Assembly (NCBI RefSeq): GCF_001542625.1
Contig: NZ_CP016279.1
Location: forward strand, 2,356,001 to 2,420,000
DNA length: 64,000 nucleotides
Reading direction: 5' to 3'
DNA from: Streptomyces griseochromogenes
Lineage (GTDB): Bacteria; Actinomycetota; Actinomycetes; Streptomycetales; Streptomycetaceae
Both the position numbers and the translations under genes were made by a program. The stretch's first letter is position 1, and each line of letters opens with the position of its first letter. Below, in pieces: positions 45,777-53,832 of this stretch. The notes under the pieces were generated by a model that was given only the letters and a program-made list of their open reading frames with translations, had not been told where the DNA came from and ran no database searches.

Positions 45777-46644
45777 CGTCATGCCCGAGGCCCAGGTCGT
45801 GCTGACCACGACCGAACCCGGCGACAAGACGGACCGTACGCACTCACGCGCGCGTGCCGCCCGCAGACGCAAGATCGTTGTCATGGGCGCCCGCGTACTC
45901 CTCCTGGTCGCCGTCCTCGGCCTGTGGGAAGTGCTTTCCCGGGCCAAGGCCATCGATCCGTTCAACTTCTCGATGCCCTCGAAGATCTGGGACCAGATCT
46001 GGACCTGGGTGATGCACGGGACGGCCCAGGGATCCCTCGGCGAGCAGATCTGGTACACGGTCTACGAGGCGCTGCTCGGCTGGGTGCTCGGTGTGGTCGC
46101 CGGCGTCGTGTTCGGTATCGCCCTCGGGCGGATCACCTTCCTCGCCGACATCCTTGGTCCATACATCAAGGTGCTCAACTCGATACCCAGGATCGTCCTT
46201 GCCCCGATCTTCGTGATCTGGTTCGGACTCGGCCCCGCCTCCAAGGTCGCGTCGGCCGTCGTGCTGGTGTTCTTCCCGGTCTTCTTCAACGCCTTCCAGG
46301 GCGCCCGCGAAGTCGACCGCAATCTGGTCTCCAACGCCCGGATCCTCGGCGCGAGCGACCGCAGGGTGACGCTCCAGGTCGTCATCCCGTCGGCCACATC
46401 GTGGATCTTCACCAGCCTCCACGTCAGCTTCGGCTTCGCCCTCATCGGTGCCATCGTCGGCGAGTACATCGGCGCGACCAAGGGCATCGGCCTGCTCGTC
46501 GCGCAGTCGCAGGGCACCTTCAACGCGGCCGGGGTGTACGGCGCGATGGTCATCCTCGCCGTCGTCGCGCTCGCCGCCGAGGGTCTGCTCACCTTCGCCG
46601 AGCGCCGCATCTTCCGGTGGAAGCCGTCGGGCTCCGACAGCTGA
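45766..46644 (+). CDS. ABC transporter permease (SsuC/TauC type)
   Basis: 292 aa with about six membrane helices after a 45-residue charged N-terminus. The cytoplasmic EAA-like loop is ARILGASDRRVTLQVVIPSA, which docks the ATPase. ATG 45766 follows AGAGGGG at 8 nt and overlaps the ATPase gene by 11 bp. It belongs to the binding-protein-dependent family that imports nitrate, sulfonates, taurine or pyrimidine precursors. Confidence 0.9.
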   Translation: MSPDVMPEAQVVLTTTEPGDKTDRTHSRARAARRRKIVVMGARVLLLVAVLGLWEVLSRAKAIDPFNFSMPSKIWDQIWTWVMHGTAQGSLGEQIWYTVYEALLGWVLGVVAGVVFGIALGRITFLADILGPYIKVLNSIPRIVLAPIFVIWFGLGPASKVASAVVLVFFPVFFNAFQGAREVDRNLVSNARILGASDRRVTLQVVIPSATSWIFTSLHVSFGFALIGAIVGEYIGATKGIGLLVAQSQGTFNAAGVYGAMVILAVVALAAEGLLTFAERRIFRWKPSGSDS

Positions 46645-46706
46645 ACGCCCCTTTGAGCCACCCCCCGCTTCCCCGCACCGCCCTCATCACAAGGACGTGA
46701 ACCGCC

Positions 46707-47750
46707 ATGCGCAAGTCCGCGAGATACACCACCCTGGCCGCTGCCGGCCTGCTCGCCCTCTCCTCCCTCACCGCCTGTGCCAATGACGCGGCGAGCACCG
46801 CCTCCACGGGGGACGGCAAGGGCACGAAGGTCAAGATCATGGTCGGCGGCCTGGACAAGGTCATCTACCTGCCGGCGATGCTCACCCAGCGGCTCGGCTA
46901 CTTCGACGCCGAGGGCCTCGACGTGGAACTGCTGAGCGAGCCCGCCGGTGTCCAGGCCGAGACCGCGCTCGTCTCCGGTCAGGTCCAGGGAGCCGTCGGT
47001 TTCTACGACCACACCCTGGACCTGCAGACGAAGGGCAAGTCCGTCGAGTCCGTCGTGCAGTTCTCGCACGCGCCGGGCGAGGTGGAGGTCGTCTCCCGGA
47101 AGGCGGCGGGGGACATCACCTCGCCCGAGGACTTCAAGGGGAAGAAGCTCGGCGTCACCGGCCTCGGCTCGTCGACCGACTTCCTCACCAAGTACCTCGC
47201 CGTCAAGAACGGCGTGAAGGTCAGCGAGTTCACGCCGGTCGCCGTCGGGGCCGGACCGACCTTCATCTCGGCGCTCCAGCAGGGCGCGATCGACGGCGGC
47301 ATGACGACCGACCCGACCGTCGCCACGATCCTGGACAAGAAGGCGGGCAAGGTCCTCCTCGACATGCGCACGCCCGAGGGTTCGCGGGCTGCGCTGGGCG
47401 GACCGTACCCGTCGTCCAGTCTGTACATGCAGACGGACTGGGTGAACGGACACAAGGACACCGTCCAGAAGTTGGCCAATGCATTCGTCAAGACGCTCAC
47501 GTGGATGTCCACCCACAGCGCGGACGAGATCGCGGCCAAGATGCCCGCCGACTACTCCCAGGGCGACAAGACGCTCTACGCGCAGGCCATCAAGAGCACG
47601 CTGCCGATGTTCACCAAGGACGGCGTCATGCCCGAGGGCGGTCCCGAGACCGTCGAGAAGGTCCTCAAGGCGTTCAACCCCAACATCAAGAACGCCGAGG
47701 TGGACCTGAGCAAGACGTACACGACCGAGTTCGTCAAGGCCGCCAAGTAA
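46707..47750 (+). CDS. NMT1/THI5-like substrate-binding lipoprotein
   Basis: 347 aa. The signal peptide ends in lipobox LTAC with C24 as the lipidated residue. The mature part is an NMT1/SsuA-type bilobed binding protein (GGLDKVIYLPAMLTQRLGYFDAEGL at the start, then GVTGLGSSTDFLTKYLA). It delivers substrate to the preceding permease. Substrate class is not certain: aromatic sulfonates, pyrimidines or related compounds are possible. The ATG has AAGGACGTG upstream. Only 13 bp separate its stop from a convergent regulator. Confidence 0.88.
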   Translation: MRKSARYTTLAAAGLLALSSLTACANDAASTASTGDGKGTKVKIMVGGLDKVIYLPAMLTQRLGYFDAEGLDVELLSEPAGVQAETALVSGQVQGAVGFYDHTLDLQTKGKSVESVVQFSHAPGEVEVVSRKAAGDITSPEDFKGKKLGVTGLGSSTDFLTKYLAVKNGVKVSEFTPVAVGAGPTFISALQQGAIDGGMTTDPTVATILDKKAGKVLLDMRTPEGSRAALGGPYPSSSLYMQTDWVNGHKDTVQKLANAFVKTLTWMSTHSADEIAAKMPADYSQGDKTLYAQAIKSTLPMFTKDGVMPEGGPETVEKVLKAFNPNIKNAEVDLSKTYTTEFVKAAK

Positions 47751-47763
47751 CGCAAGAGGCCGC

Positions 47764-48444
47764 TCAGGCGCGGGTCGCCCACTCGTAACGGTGTTCCGGG
47801 CGGCCCGCGTCACCGTATTTCAGGGTCAGCCGGGCCCGTCCGGTGCGCTCCAGGAGCTTGAGATAGCGCTGGGCGGTCTGGCGGCTCACCCCCGTCCGCT
47901 CGGCGATCTCCTGGGCGGACAGCGGCCCGTCGGCACTCATCAGGGACTGGCGCACCAGCTCGGCCGTGGTGGGGGAGTGCCCCTTGGGCAGTCCGGGCTC
48001 CGACGGCGCGGACAGGGCGCCGAAGATGCGGTCCACCTCCGCCTGTTCGGCCTCGCCGCCGCCGTCCAGCGTGCGGCGCAGCTCCGCGTACGCCTCCAGC
48101 TTGGCGCGCAGCCCGGCGAAGGCGAACGGCTTCACCAGATACTGCAGCACGCCGTGCCGCAGGGCCGCCTGGACGGTCGACACGTCCCGCGCGGCCGTCA
48201 CCATGATCACATCGGTCTGGTGGCCGCGGCGGCGCATCTCCTGGACGACCGCGAGCCCGGTCTCGTCGGGCAGATAGTGGTCCATGAGGACCAGGTCGAG
48301 CCGCGGCAGCGTCTCCAGCCGGTTCAGCGCCTCGGCCGCGCTGTGCGCCTCGGCGGCCACGTGGAAACCGGGCACCTTCTCGACGTAGGCGGCGTTGACC
48401 CGGGCGACCCGGGTGTCGTCGTCCACGACCAGGACCTCGATCAT
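47764..48444 (-). CDS. CitB/DctR-family response regulator (with kinase)
   Basis: 226 aa; receiver D55 (LMDHYLP) and the same C-terminal pattern as the orphan copy at 44109 (LSAQEIAERTGVSRQTAQRYLKLLE, LKYGDAGRPEHRYEW). ATG 48444 overlaps the kinase stop by 4 bp, so the two are one operon. The target may be the ABC operon that lies between the two regulators. Confidence 0.92.
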   Translation of the reverse strand: MIEVLVVDDDTRVARVNAAYVEKVPGFHVAAEAHSAAEALNRLETLPRLDLVLMDHYLPDETGLAVVQEMRRRGHQTDVIMVTAARDVSTVQAALRHGVLQYLVKPFAFAGLRAKLEAYAELRRTLDGGGEAEQAEVDRIFGALSAPSEPGLPKGHSPTTAELVRQSLMSADGPLSAQEIAERTGVSRQTAQRYLKLLERTGRARLTLKYGDAGRPEHRYEWATRA

Positions 48445-50141
48445 CGTGCCTCCTCCTCGGCAGCGGTCGGGACGGTGGAAGGGCCCGTCACGCCTGGCTC
48501 CGCGGACCCGGTGTGTGCGGGCTCCGGTTCCGGCTCGGTCAGCGCCTCCGGCAGGACGACGGTGAATTCCGCGCCTCCGCCGTCCGCCGCGCCCACCCTC
48601 GCGCTCCCGCCCTGCCGTTCGGCGAGCCGGCGCACCAGCGAGAGCCCGAGGCCCCGCTTGCCGTGCGCGGGCGGCTTCTTGGTCGACCACCCCTCGGTGA
48701 AGATCAACTCCCGCTGGTCCTCCGGGATTCCGGGCCCGGTGTCGCACACGCGGAGCACGACCGTACGTCCCTCGGCGCGCAACTCGACCTCCACGCGCGC
48801 GTGTGGGGTGCCCGCGACCGCGTCTAGGGCGTTGTCGACGAGGTTGCCCACGACCGTGACCAGGCCCCGGGGGTCGATCAACCGGTCGGGGAGCCGGGTG
48901 CGTTCCGACACCCACAGGGCGACGCCACGCTCGGCCGCGACGGTCGCCTTGCCGACCAGCAGGGCGGCGAGCAGCGGGTCCTGGATCTTCTCGGTGACCT
49001 GTTCGGCGGTGGCCCGGTGGTCCCCGACGACCTCGCCGACGAACTCCACGACGTCGTCGTACATCTCCAGCTCCAGCAGGCCGAGCAGGGTGTGCATACG
49101 GTTGGCGTGCTCATGGTCCTGGGCGCGCAGGGCGTCGATCAGACCGCGCGTGGAGTCGAGCTCGCGGCCCAGCTGCTCCAGTTCCGTGCGATCGCGCAGG
49201 GTCGCCACGGCGCCGCCGTCGTCCGTGGGCATGCGGTTGGCGACCAGGACGCGCTGGCCGCGCACGGTGAGCAGGTCGGTGCCGGTCACCCGGCCGGCCA
49301 GGACGTCCGTCGTACGGCCCTCGCCGAGCGCTTCGTCGGGGGACTGCCCGACGGCCTCGTCGCCGATGCCCAGCAGCCGCCGTGCCTCGTCGTTGAGCAG
49401 GCGGATGCGGCCGCCGCGGTCGAGGGCGACCACGCCCTCCCGGATGCCGTGCAGCATCGCCTCGCGCTCCGCGAGCAGCGCCGAGATGTCGGAGAAGGCC
49501 AGGTCCCGGGTCTGCCGCTGGACCCGGCGGGAGATGAGCCAGGCGGCCAGCGCGCCCACCGCCAGGGCGCCGCCGGCGTAGGCGAACAACCCCGGGATCG
49601 CGCTGATCAGCCGCGCGCGCACGCTGTCGTACGCGATACCGACCGAGACCGCCCCGATGATCCGGTGGTCGGCGTCGTACAGGGGCACCTTGCCGCGGGC
49701 CGAGCGGCCCAGGGTGCCCTTGTCGATCTCCATGACCTCCTTGCCCTTCAGGGCGTCTCTGGGGTCGGTGGAGACCCGGCGGCCGATCTCCCCAGGGGTG
49801 GGGTGCGACCAGCGCACCCAGTGCCGGTCCAGCACCACGACGTACTCGGCGTGGGTGGCGCGCCGGATCCGCTCGGCCTCCTTCTGCACGGGCCCGTTCC
49901 TGGTCGGCGGGGTGTTCAGGACGCCTTCGGCGATCTGCGGGTCCTGTGCCGTGGTCAGGGCGATGGCCAGCGCGCGGCGCATGGCCTCCTGATCCAGCTG
50001 CTTGCTCAGCGGCGCCAGGAAGAGCCCCGTCGCGAGCACCGCGACGCCCGCGGCGATCGCCACCTGCATCAGCAGCACCTGCGAGAAGACCCGCCGCGGC
50101 AGACCGAGGCGCAGACGGCGTGCGGGGGCAGCAGGGCTCAT
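48441..50141 (-). CDS. CitA/DcuS-like sensor histidine kinase
   Basis: 566 aa. The first membrane helix (about 20-45) is followed by an extracellular sCache/PASp domain with the carboxylate-sensor motif HWVRWSHPTPGEIGRRVS, a second helix (about 185-210), a cytoplasmic PAS domain (REGVVALDRGGRIRLLNDEA), the H-box HEHANRMHTLLGLLEL, and a HATPase (NLVDNALDAVAG, DTGPGIP, GKRGLGLSLVRRL). Proteins of this type bind citrate or C4-dicarboxylates. ATG 50141 has no ribosome binding site but TACCGT stands 8-13 nt upstream. The C-terminal 30 residues are Glu/Pro-rich. Confidence 0.9.
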   Translation of the reverse strand: MSPAAPARRLRLGLPRRVFSQVLLMQVAIAAGVAVLATGLFLAPLSKQLDQEAMRRALAIALTTAQDPQIAEGVLNTPPTRNGPVQKEAERIRRATHAEYVVVLDRHWVRWSHPTPGEIGRRVSTDPRDALKGKEVMEIDKGTLGRSARGKVPLYDADHRIIGAVSVGIAYDSVRARLISAIPGLFAYAGGALAVGALAAWLISRRVQRQTRDLAFSDISALLAEREAMLHGIREGVVALDRGGRIRLLNDEARRLLGIGDEAVGQSPDEALGEGRTTDVLAGRVTGTDLLTVRGQRVLVANRMPTDDGGAVATLRDRTELEQLGRELDSTRGLIDALRAQDHEHANRMHTLLGLLELEMYDDVVEFVGEVVGDHRATAEQVTEKIQDPLLAALLVGKATVAAERGVALWVSERTRLPDRLIDPRGLVTVVGNLVDNALDAVAGTPHARVEVELRAEGRTVVLRVCDTGPGIPEDQRELIFTEGWSTKKPPAHGKRGLGLSLVRRLAERQGGSARVGAADGGGAEFTVVLPEALTEPEPEPAHTGSAEPGVTGPSTVPTAAEEEAR

Positions 50142-50196
50142 GTACACGACGGTACGGGGGCGGACGGTCGTCGGCGCAGGCGGTGTGGCGGGGATC

Positions 50197-50213
50197 TCTT
50201 GACCAATTCTTGA
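50197..50213. repeat. Direct repeat TCTTGA, 11-bp period, upstream of the CitA-like operon
   Basis: TCTTGA at 50197-50202 and 50208-50213, in an AT-rich island within a GC-rich context about 60 bp upstream of the kinase start. The 11-bp period is typical of response-regulator half-sites. Confidence 0.45.
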
Positions 50214-50239
50214 AGAAGTGGATGTGGGTGAGCCCAGGC

Positions 50240-51181
50240 TCAGCTCGCCAGCGCCGTCGTCCGCAGTTCGCGGACCGCCAGCACGTCCATGCGTGCCGGC
50301 GCGCCCAGCACGGCCGCGTCGCAGCTCTCCTGGCGCGGCGGCAAGGACGCGCCCTGCGCCACCGTGACCCGCCAGCGGCGGCCGTCGGCGTGGGCGACGG
50401 TGACCTCCCAGCGAGGTGCCCTGCCCTCGGTCCGTACGACGCTCAGCGCGGCCGCCGCGTACTCGTCCGCCGTCGAGCGCACGGCCAGCTCGGCCGCCTG
50501 GCCGGGCCGTTCCCAGGCGGAGCACCCCCGGCACCCCTCGACCACCACGCGCCCCTCCTGGACCCCGTGCAGGGCCGCCTTGATGGTGTGCGCCTCCGCC
50601 CGGCCGTACGCGTAGCCGTACGGCAGGACGAGCACCGTCGGCGAGAAGCGATGACCACCCAGATGGGTGACCTCCCAGACGCCCCGCACACCGGACGCGG
50701 CCAGCTCGGCGGCGAGCGGTCGGCCCAGAAGGGCACAGCACCGGTCGCGCTTGCCGTTGGTGCACACGAGCGCGAGCGGGTCGCCCGTGTGCGGCCGGCC
50801 GCCGAGCGCCGCGGCGAAGGAACGGTGGTCGCCCGCACCGAGAGCGGCGAAGTCGAGGCCGAGCAGCCGGCGCGGATCGCGGGTGGTGGCGCTGTGCAGC
50901 CACACGTTTCCGGGAACCGTGTGAGCCGCGTACACATGCCGGGGCGCCGGCGTGCCGAGGTCGGCGTGGCGGCCGGGGCGCCGGATGAGCGCGATACGGA
51001 CGCCCGTTCCCTCGGCGGCGGCTTCCAGGGCACGGCCCAGCACCGGGTCGAGATGGCTCGAAGTGAGCGCCTTGGCACCCCAGGGACCGGGCTGTTCCAG
51101 CAGCAGCCACGTCGTCGCCGTGGCGGCCGTTCCGGGAACGGGCTCGTCAAGGCTCCGGGAGACGGTCGCGCACCTACTCAC
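50240..51181 (-). CDS. Sucrase/ferredoxin-like (thioredoxin-fold 2Fe-2S) protein under iron control
   Basis: 313 aa. CTNGKRDRCCALLG and THLGGHRFSPTVLVLPYGYAYGR are hallmarks of the sucraseferredoxin-like family (thioredoxin-like ferredoxin fold). CRGCSAW gives two more cysteines. The cellular role is unknown; an electron-transfer or iron-release function is an inference. GTG 51181 immediately follows an iron box, so the mRNA is probably leaderless and repressed by DmdR1/IdeR with Fe2+. It lies upstream of the CitA-like operon and downstream of the HTH-citrate-synthase gene on the same strand. Confidence 0.85.
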   Translation of the reverse strand: MSRCATVSRSLDEPVPGTAATATTWLLLEQPGPWGAKALTSSHLDPVLGRALEAAAEGTGVRIALIRRPGRHADLGTPAPRHVYAAHTVPGNVWLHSATTRDPRRLLGLDFAALGAGDHRSFAAALGGRPHTGDPLALVCTNGKRDRCCALLGRPLAAELAASGVRGVWEVTHLGGHRFSPTVLVLPYGYAYGRAEAHTIKAALHGVQEGRVVVEGCRGCSAWERPGQAAELAVRSTADEYAAAALSVVRTEGRAPRWEVTVAHADGRRWRVTVAQGASLPPRQESCDAAVLGAPARMDVLAVRELRTTALAS

Positions 51182-51200
51182 AGAGGTGAGCCTAACCTGA
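51182..51200 (-). promoter_or_regulatory. Iron box (DmdR1/IdeR operator)
   Basis: On the minus strand TCAGGTTAGGCTCACCTCT matches the consensus TTAGGTTAGGCTCACCTAA at 16 of 19 positions. TAGGCT inside it serves as the -10, and the start codon GTG follows directly, so the repressor would cover both promoter and start. Confidence 0.88.
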
Positions 51201-51235
51201 CTTTTCCCAGGGCGACTTCCAGCCGTGATTCTGTC

Positions 51236-52501
51236 CTACTCCGGGAGGGGTTGCGGAGGCCGCGGACCGACGTACTGGCCGATGGGGCGCATCCGCATCG
51301 GGCGCTCGCCGTACTCCTCCAAGGCGTGGGCGATCCACCCCGCCGTCCGGGCCACGGCGAAGATCGTCTCGCCGGCTGTGGCGGGCATGCCGCAGGAGGC
51401 GGTGAACACAGCCAGTGCCAGGTCGACGTTGGCGTGCAGAGGGGTGTGACGGGCGGTCGTGGCGACGATGTCGCGTGCCGCCAGCAGGGCGGGCTCCGCG
51501 CGCGGTACCTGCTCCAGGAGGCCGAACAGCACCCGCGCGCGCGGGTCCTCGCCGACGTAGAGCCGGTGGCCGAGTCCGGGGATACGGCGGCCCGCGCGCA
51601 GCTCGTCCGCGATCACCGGAACCGCGGTCCCCTGGTCGAGCACGTCGAGCAGCAGCCGGTGGGCCAGGCCGCTGGAGGCGCCGTGCAGCGGGCCCTCCAG
51701 GACGCCGAGCCCGGCAGAGACGGCCGCGTAGGCGTGTGCGCGGGCCGAGGCGGCGACCCGGACGGCGAGCGTGGAGGCGGCCAGGTCGTGATCGGCGAGC
51801 AGGGCGAGGGCGGTGTCCAGGACGCGCAGCGAGGCCTCGTCGGCGGGGCGGCCGGTCAGCCGGGCCCACAGACGGTGGGACAGCGGGCCGCCGTCCTTGT
51901 GGGTGAGGCGGGCGGGCGGCAGCGCGGCGACGAGAGTCGGGATGAGAACCCGTGCCGTGCTCAGCACGGCCTCCTCGGACAGGTCGAAGCGCAGCGGGTC
52001 CTCGGCCGCCGCGGCGATCGCCGCCACCCGCAGCCGGTCGGTGGGGGAGGTGTGCTCGGGCAGGGCGTTCACGGCGTGGCGGGCGACCTCGACGGTGGCC
52101 TCCGGCGCGGTGAGGGTCACGCCCGGCGTCAGGCGGCCCGTCCACAGCCACTCGGCGACCTCCTCGTAGGAGTGGCGGGTGGCCAGCTCCGTGGCGTCCA
52201 CGCCCCGGAAGTAGTACCGGTCCTTGTCGATCAGGGTGATCCGGGTCCGGACGGACAGGTCGCCGCCGGAGCCCGGGACCGCCGCGGCCTCGCGCCGGTT
52301 GCGCCGGGCGAGGGCCTCGACTTCCTTCGCGTCGAAGGTGCTGGCGCGGCCGCCGGGTTCACGCCTGCTGCTGAGCAGGCGGCGGCTCACGTAGGCGTAC
52401 ACGGTCTCCGGCTTCACGCCGAGCGCCTCGGCGGTCTCCTTGGTGGTCAGCCTTCGCCCGGGGCGGCCAGGAGCGGGTTCGTGATCGCGCATGGAGGTCA
52501 C
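51236..52501 (-). CDS. Citrate-synthase-like protein with N-terminal helix-turn-helix
   Basis: 421 aa. Residues 16-60 are a MerR/excisionase-like helix-turn-helix (LTTKETAEALGVKPETVYAYVSRRLL). The remainder is a citrate synthase fold with catalytic residues apparently intact: His in GPLHGASSG, His in GLGHRLY, Asp360 in ANVDLALAVF. It may be an enzyme, a DNA-binding metabolite sensor, or both. GTG 52501 follows GAGG at 8 nt; ATG 52492 is an alternative. It is divergent from a second citrate synthase across a palindrome-rich promoter. Confidence 0.87.
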   Translation of the reverse strand: MTSMRDHEPAPGRPGRRLTTKETAEALGVKPETVYAYVSRRLLSSRREPGGRASTFDAKEVEALARRNRREAAAVPGSGGDLSVRTRITLIDKDRYYFRGVDATELATRHSYEEVAEWLWTGRLTPGVTLTAPEATVEVARHAVNALPEHTSPTDRLRVAAIAAAAEDPLRFDLSEEAVLSTARVLIPTLVAALPPARLTHKDGGPLSHRLWARLTGRPADEASLRVLDTALALLADHDLAASTLAVRVAASARAHAYAAVSAGLGVLEGPLHGASSGLAHRLLLDVLDQGTAVPVIADELRAGRRIPGLGHRLYVGEDPRARVLFGLLEQVPRAEPALLAARDIVATTARHTPLHANVDLALAVFTASCGMPATAGETIFAVARTAGWIAHALEEYGERPMRMRPIGQYVGPRPPQPLPE

Positions 52502-52534
52502 CGTAGCCGCCTCTGAACATATTGATAGCCCTAC

Positions 52535-52554
52535 ATTGATTCAATCAATATTGA
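52535..52554. promoter_or_regulatory. Overlapping palindromes in the divergent citrate-synthase promoter
   Basis: ATTGATTCAATCAAT (52535-52549) has perfect 7-bp arms. TCAATATTGA (52545-52554) is a second perfect palindrome overlapping it. A further ATTGAT is at 52521-52526. They are AT-rich and lie centrally between the divergent starts; the HTH-containing citrate-synthase-like protein is the obvious candidate binder. Confidence 0.7.
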
Positions 52555-52604
52555 CAGGAATTAGTCAAGCATGGACAGTCGGATCAAGTCCAGGGAGGAA
52601 CAGC

Positions 52605-53768
52605 ATGTCCATCAACAGGGCCGCATCCGTCGTCGACGTACCTCGGGGCCTCGCGGGGGTCGTCGTCACCGACACCGAGGTCGGAGACGTCCGGGGGCTC
52701 GAGGGCTTCTACCACTACCGCCAGTACTCGGCCGTCGAACTCGCGCACACCCGCGGCTTCGAGGACGTCTGGCATCTCCTCGTCCACGGCGCACTCCCGG
52801 ACGCGGAGCGTCGGGCCGCCTTCACCGCCGAGACCGCGGCGCTGCGCCGGCTGCCCGAGGAGGTCCGGTCCGCCCTTCCCGCCCTCGCGAAGGCGGGCCG
52901 TGACTCCGGCCCCCTCACCGGAATGCGCACCGCGCTGTCGCTGCTGGGCGCGGCGAAGGGGTTCCGGCCGGTGTACGACATGGACGCCGACCAGCGCCGT
53001 GCGGACACCGTCGCCGCATGTGCGGCCGTACCGACGCTGCTCACGGCGCTGTACCGGCTGGGGCGGGGACTCGGCCCCGTGGAGCCGCGCGAGGACCTGT
53101 CGTACGCGGCCAACTACCTCTACATGCTCACCGGCGAGGAACCGGAGCCGCGGCGGGCCAGGGCGGTCGAGCAATACCTGATCTCAACCATTGATCACGG
53201 ATTCAATGCATCAACCTTCACCGCGCGGGTCATCGCGTCCACGGGCGCCGACGTGGCCGCCTGTCTCGTCGGGGCCGTGGGCGCGCTGTCCGGACCCCTG
53301 CACGGCGGGGCGCCCAGCCGTGCCCTCGACACGCTGGACACGATAGGAACGCCGGACCGGATCGACTCCTGGATCCGGGAACGGGTGCTCGCGGGTGACC
53401 GCATCATGGGTTTCGGGCACGCCGTCTACCGCACGGAGGACCCCCGTTCACGGATGCTGCGCGAGATCGCGCAGGGCTTCGGGGGCCCGCGCGTCGACTT
53501 CGCCGTCGAGGTCGAGCGGCACGTCGAGGCGATCCTGGCCGAGCTGAAGCCCGGCCGTGAGCTGCACACGAACGTCGAGTTCTACGCGGGTGTGGTCATG
53601 GAGCTGTGCGGCCTGCCCCGGGAGATGTTCACCCCCACCTTCGCGGCGGCCCGCGTGGTCGGCTGGAGCGCCAACATCCTGGAACAGGCGGCGGATTCGA
53701 AGATCATCCGCCCGGTCGCGCGGTATGTGGGACCGGAGCCGGAGCCGGCGGTGCCGACTCGGCCATGA
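52605..53768 (+). CDS. Citrate-synthase-like protein with Glu at the catalytic Asp position
   Basis: 387 aa. Catalytic His residues are present in GPLHGGAPS and GFGHAVY. The motif that normally reads NVDFYSG is NVEFYAG here (E325, codon 53577-53579), replacing the catalytic Asp by Glu. ATG 52605 follows AGGGAGGA. The segment STIDHGFNAST is encoded by unusually AT-rich codons (53187-53217). It could be a slow or differently specific enzyme (for example methylcitrate) or a partner of the divergent HTH protein. The main citrate synthase of Streptomyces lies elsewhere, as I recall. Confidence 0.85.
   Translation: MSINRAASVVDVPRGLAGVVVTDTEVGDVRGLEGFYHYRQYSAVELAHTRGFEDVWHLLVHGALPDAERRAAFTAETAALRRLPEEVRSALPALAKAGRDSGPLTGMRTALSLLGAAKGFRPVYDMDADQRRADTVAACAAVPTLLTALYRLGRGLGPVEPREDLSYAANYLYMLTGEEPEPRRARAVEQYLISTIDHGFNASTFTARVIASTGADVAACLVGAVGALSGPLHGGAPSRALDTLDTIGTPDRIDSWIRERVLAGDRIMGFGHAVYRTEDPRSRMLREIAQGFGGPRVDFAVEVERHVEAILAELKPGRELHTNVEFYAGVVMELCGLPREMFTPTFAAARVVGWSANILEQAADSKIIRPVARYVGPEPEPAVPTRP
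53190..53214 (+). promoter_or_regulatory. Possible intragenic operator in the citrate-synthase-like gene
   Basis: ATTGAT (53190-53195), ATTCAAT (53201-53207) and ATCAA (53210-53214) repeat the promoter palindrome elements inside coding sequence. The codons used (ATT, GAT, GGA, AAT, GCA, TCA) are rare for this genome, suggesting selection on the DNA as well as on the peptide. Confidence 0.4.
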
Positions 53769-53832
53769 GTCCCACCGGGGCGCCCGCTCTTATCCTGGTC
53801 CGGCAGTCGGTCCACGTAAGAGAGGGCGCCCG

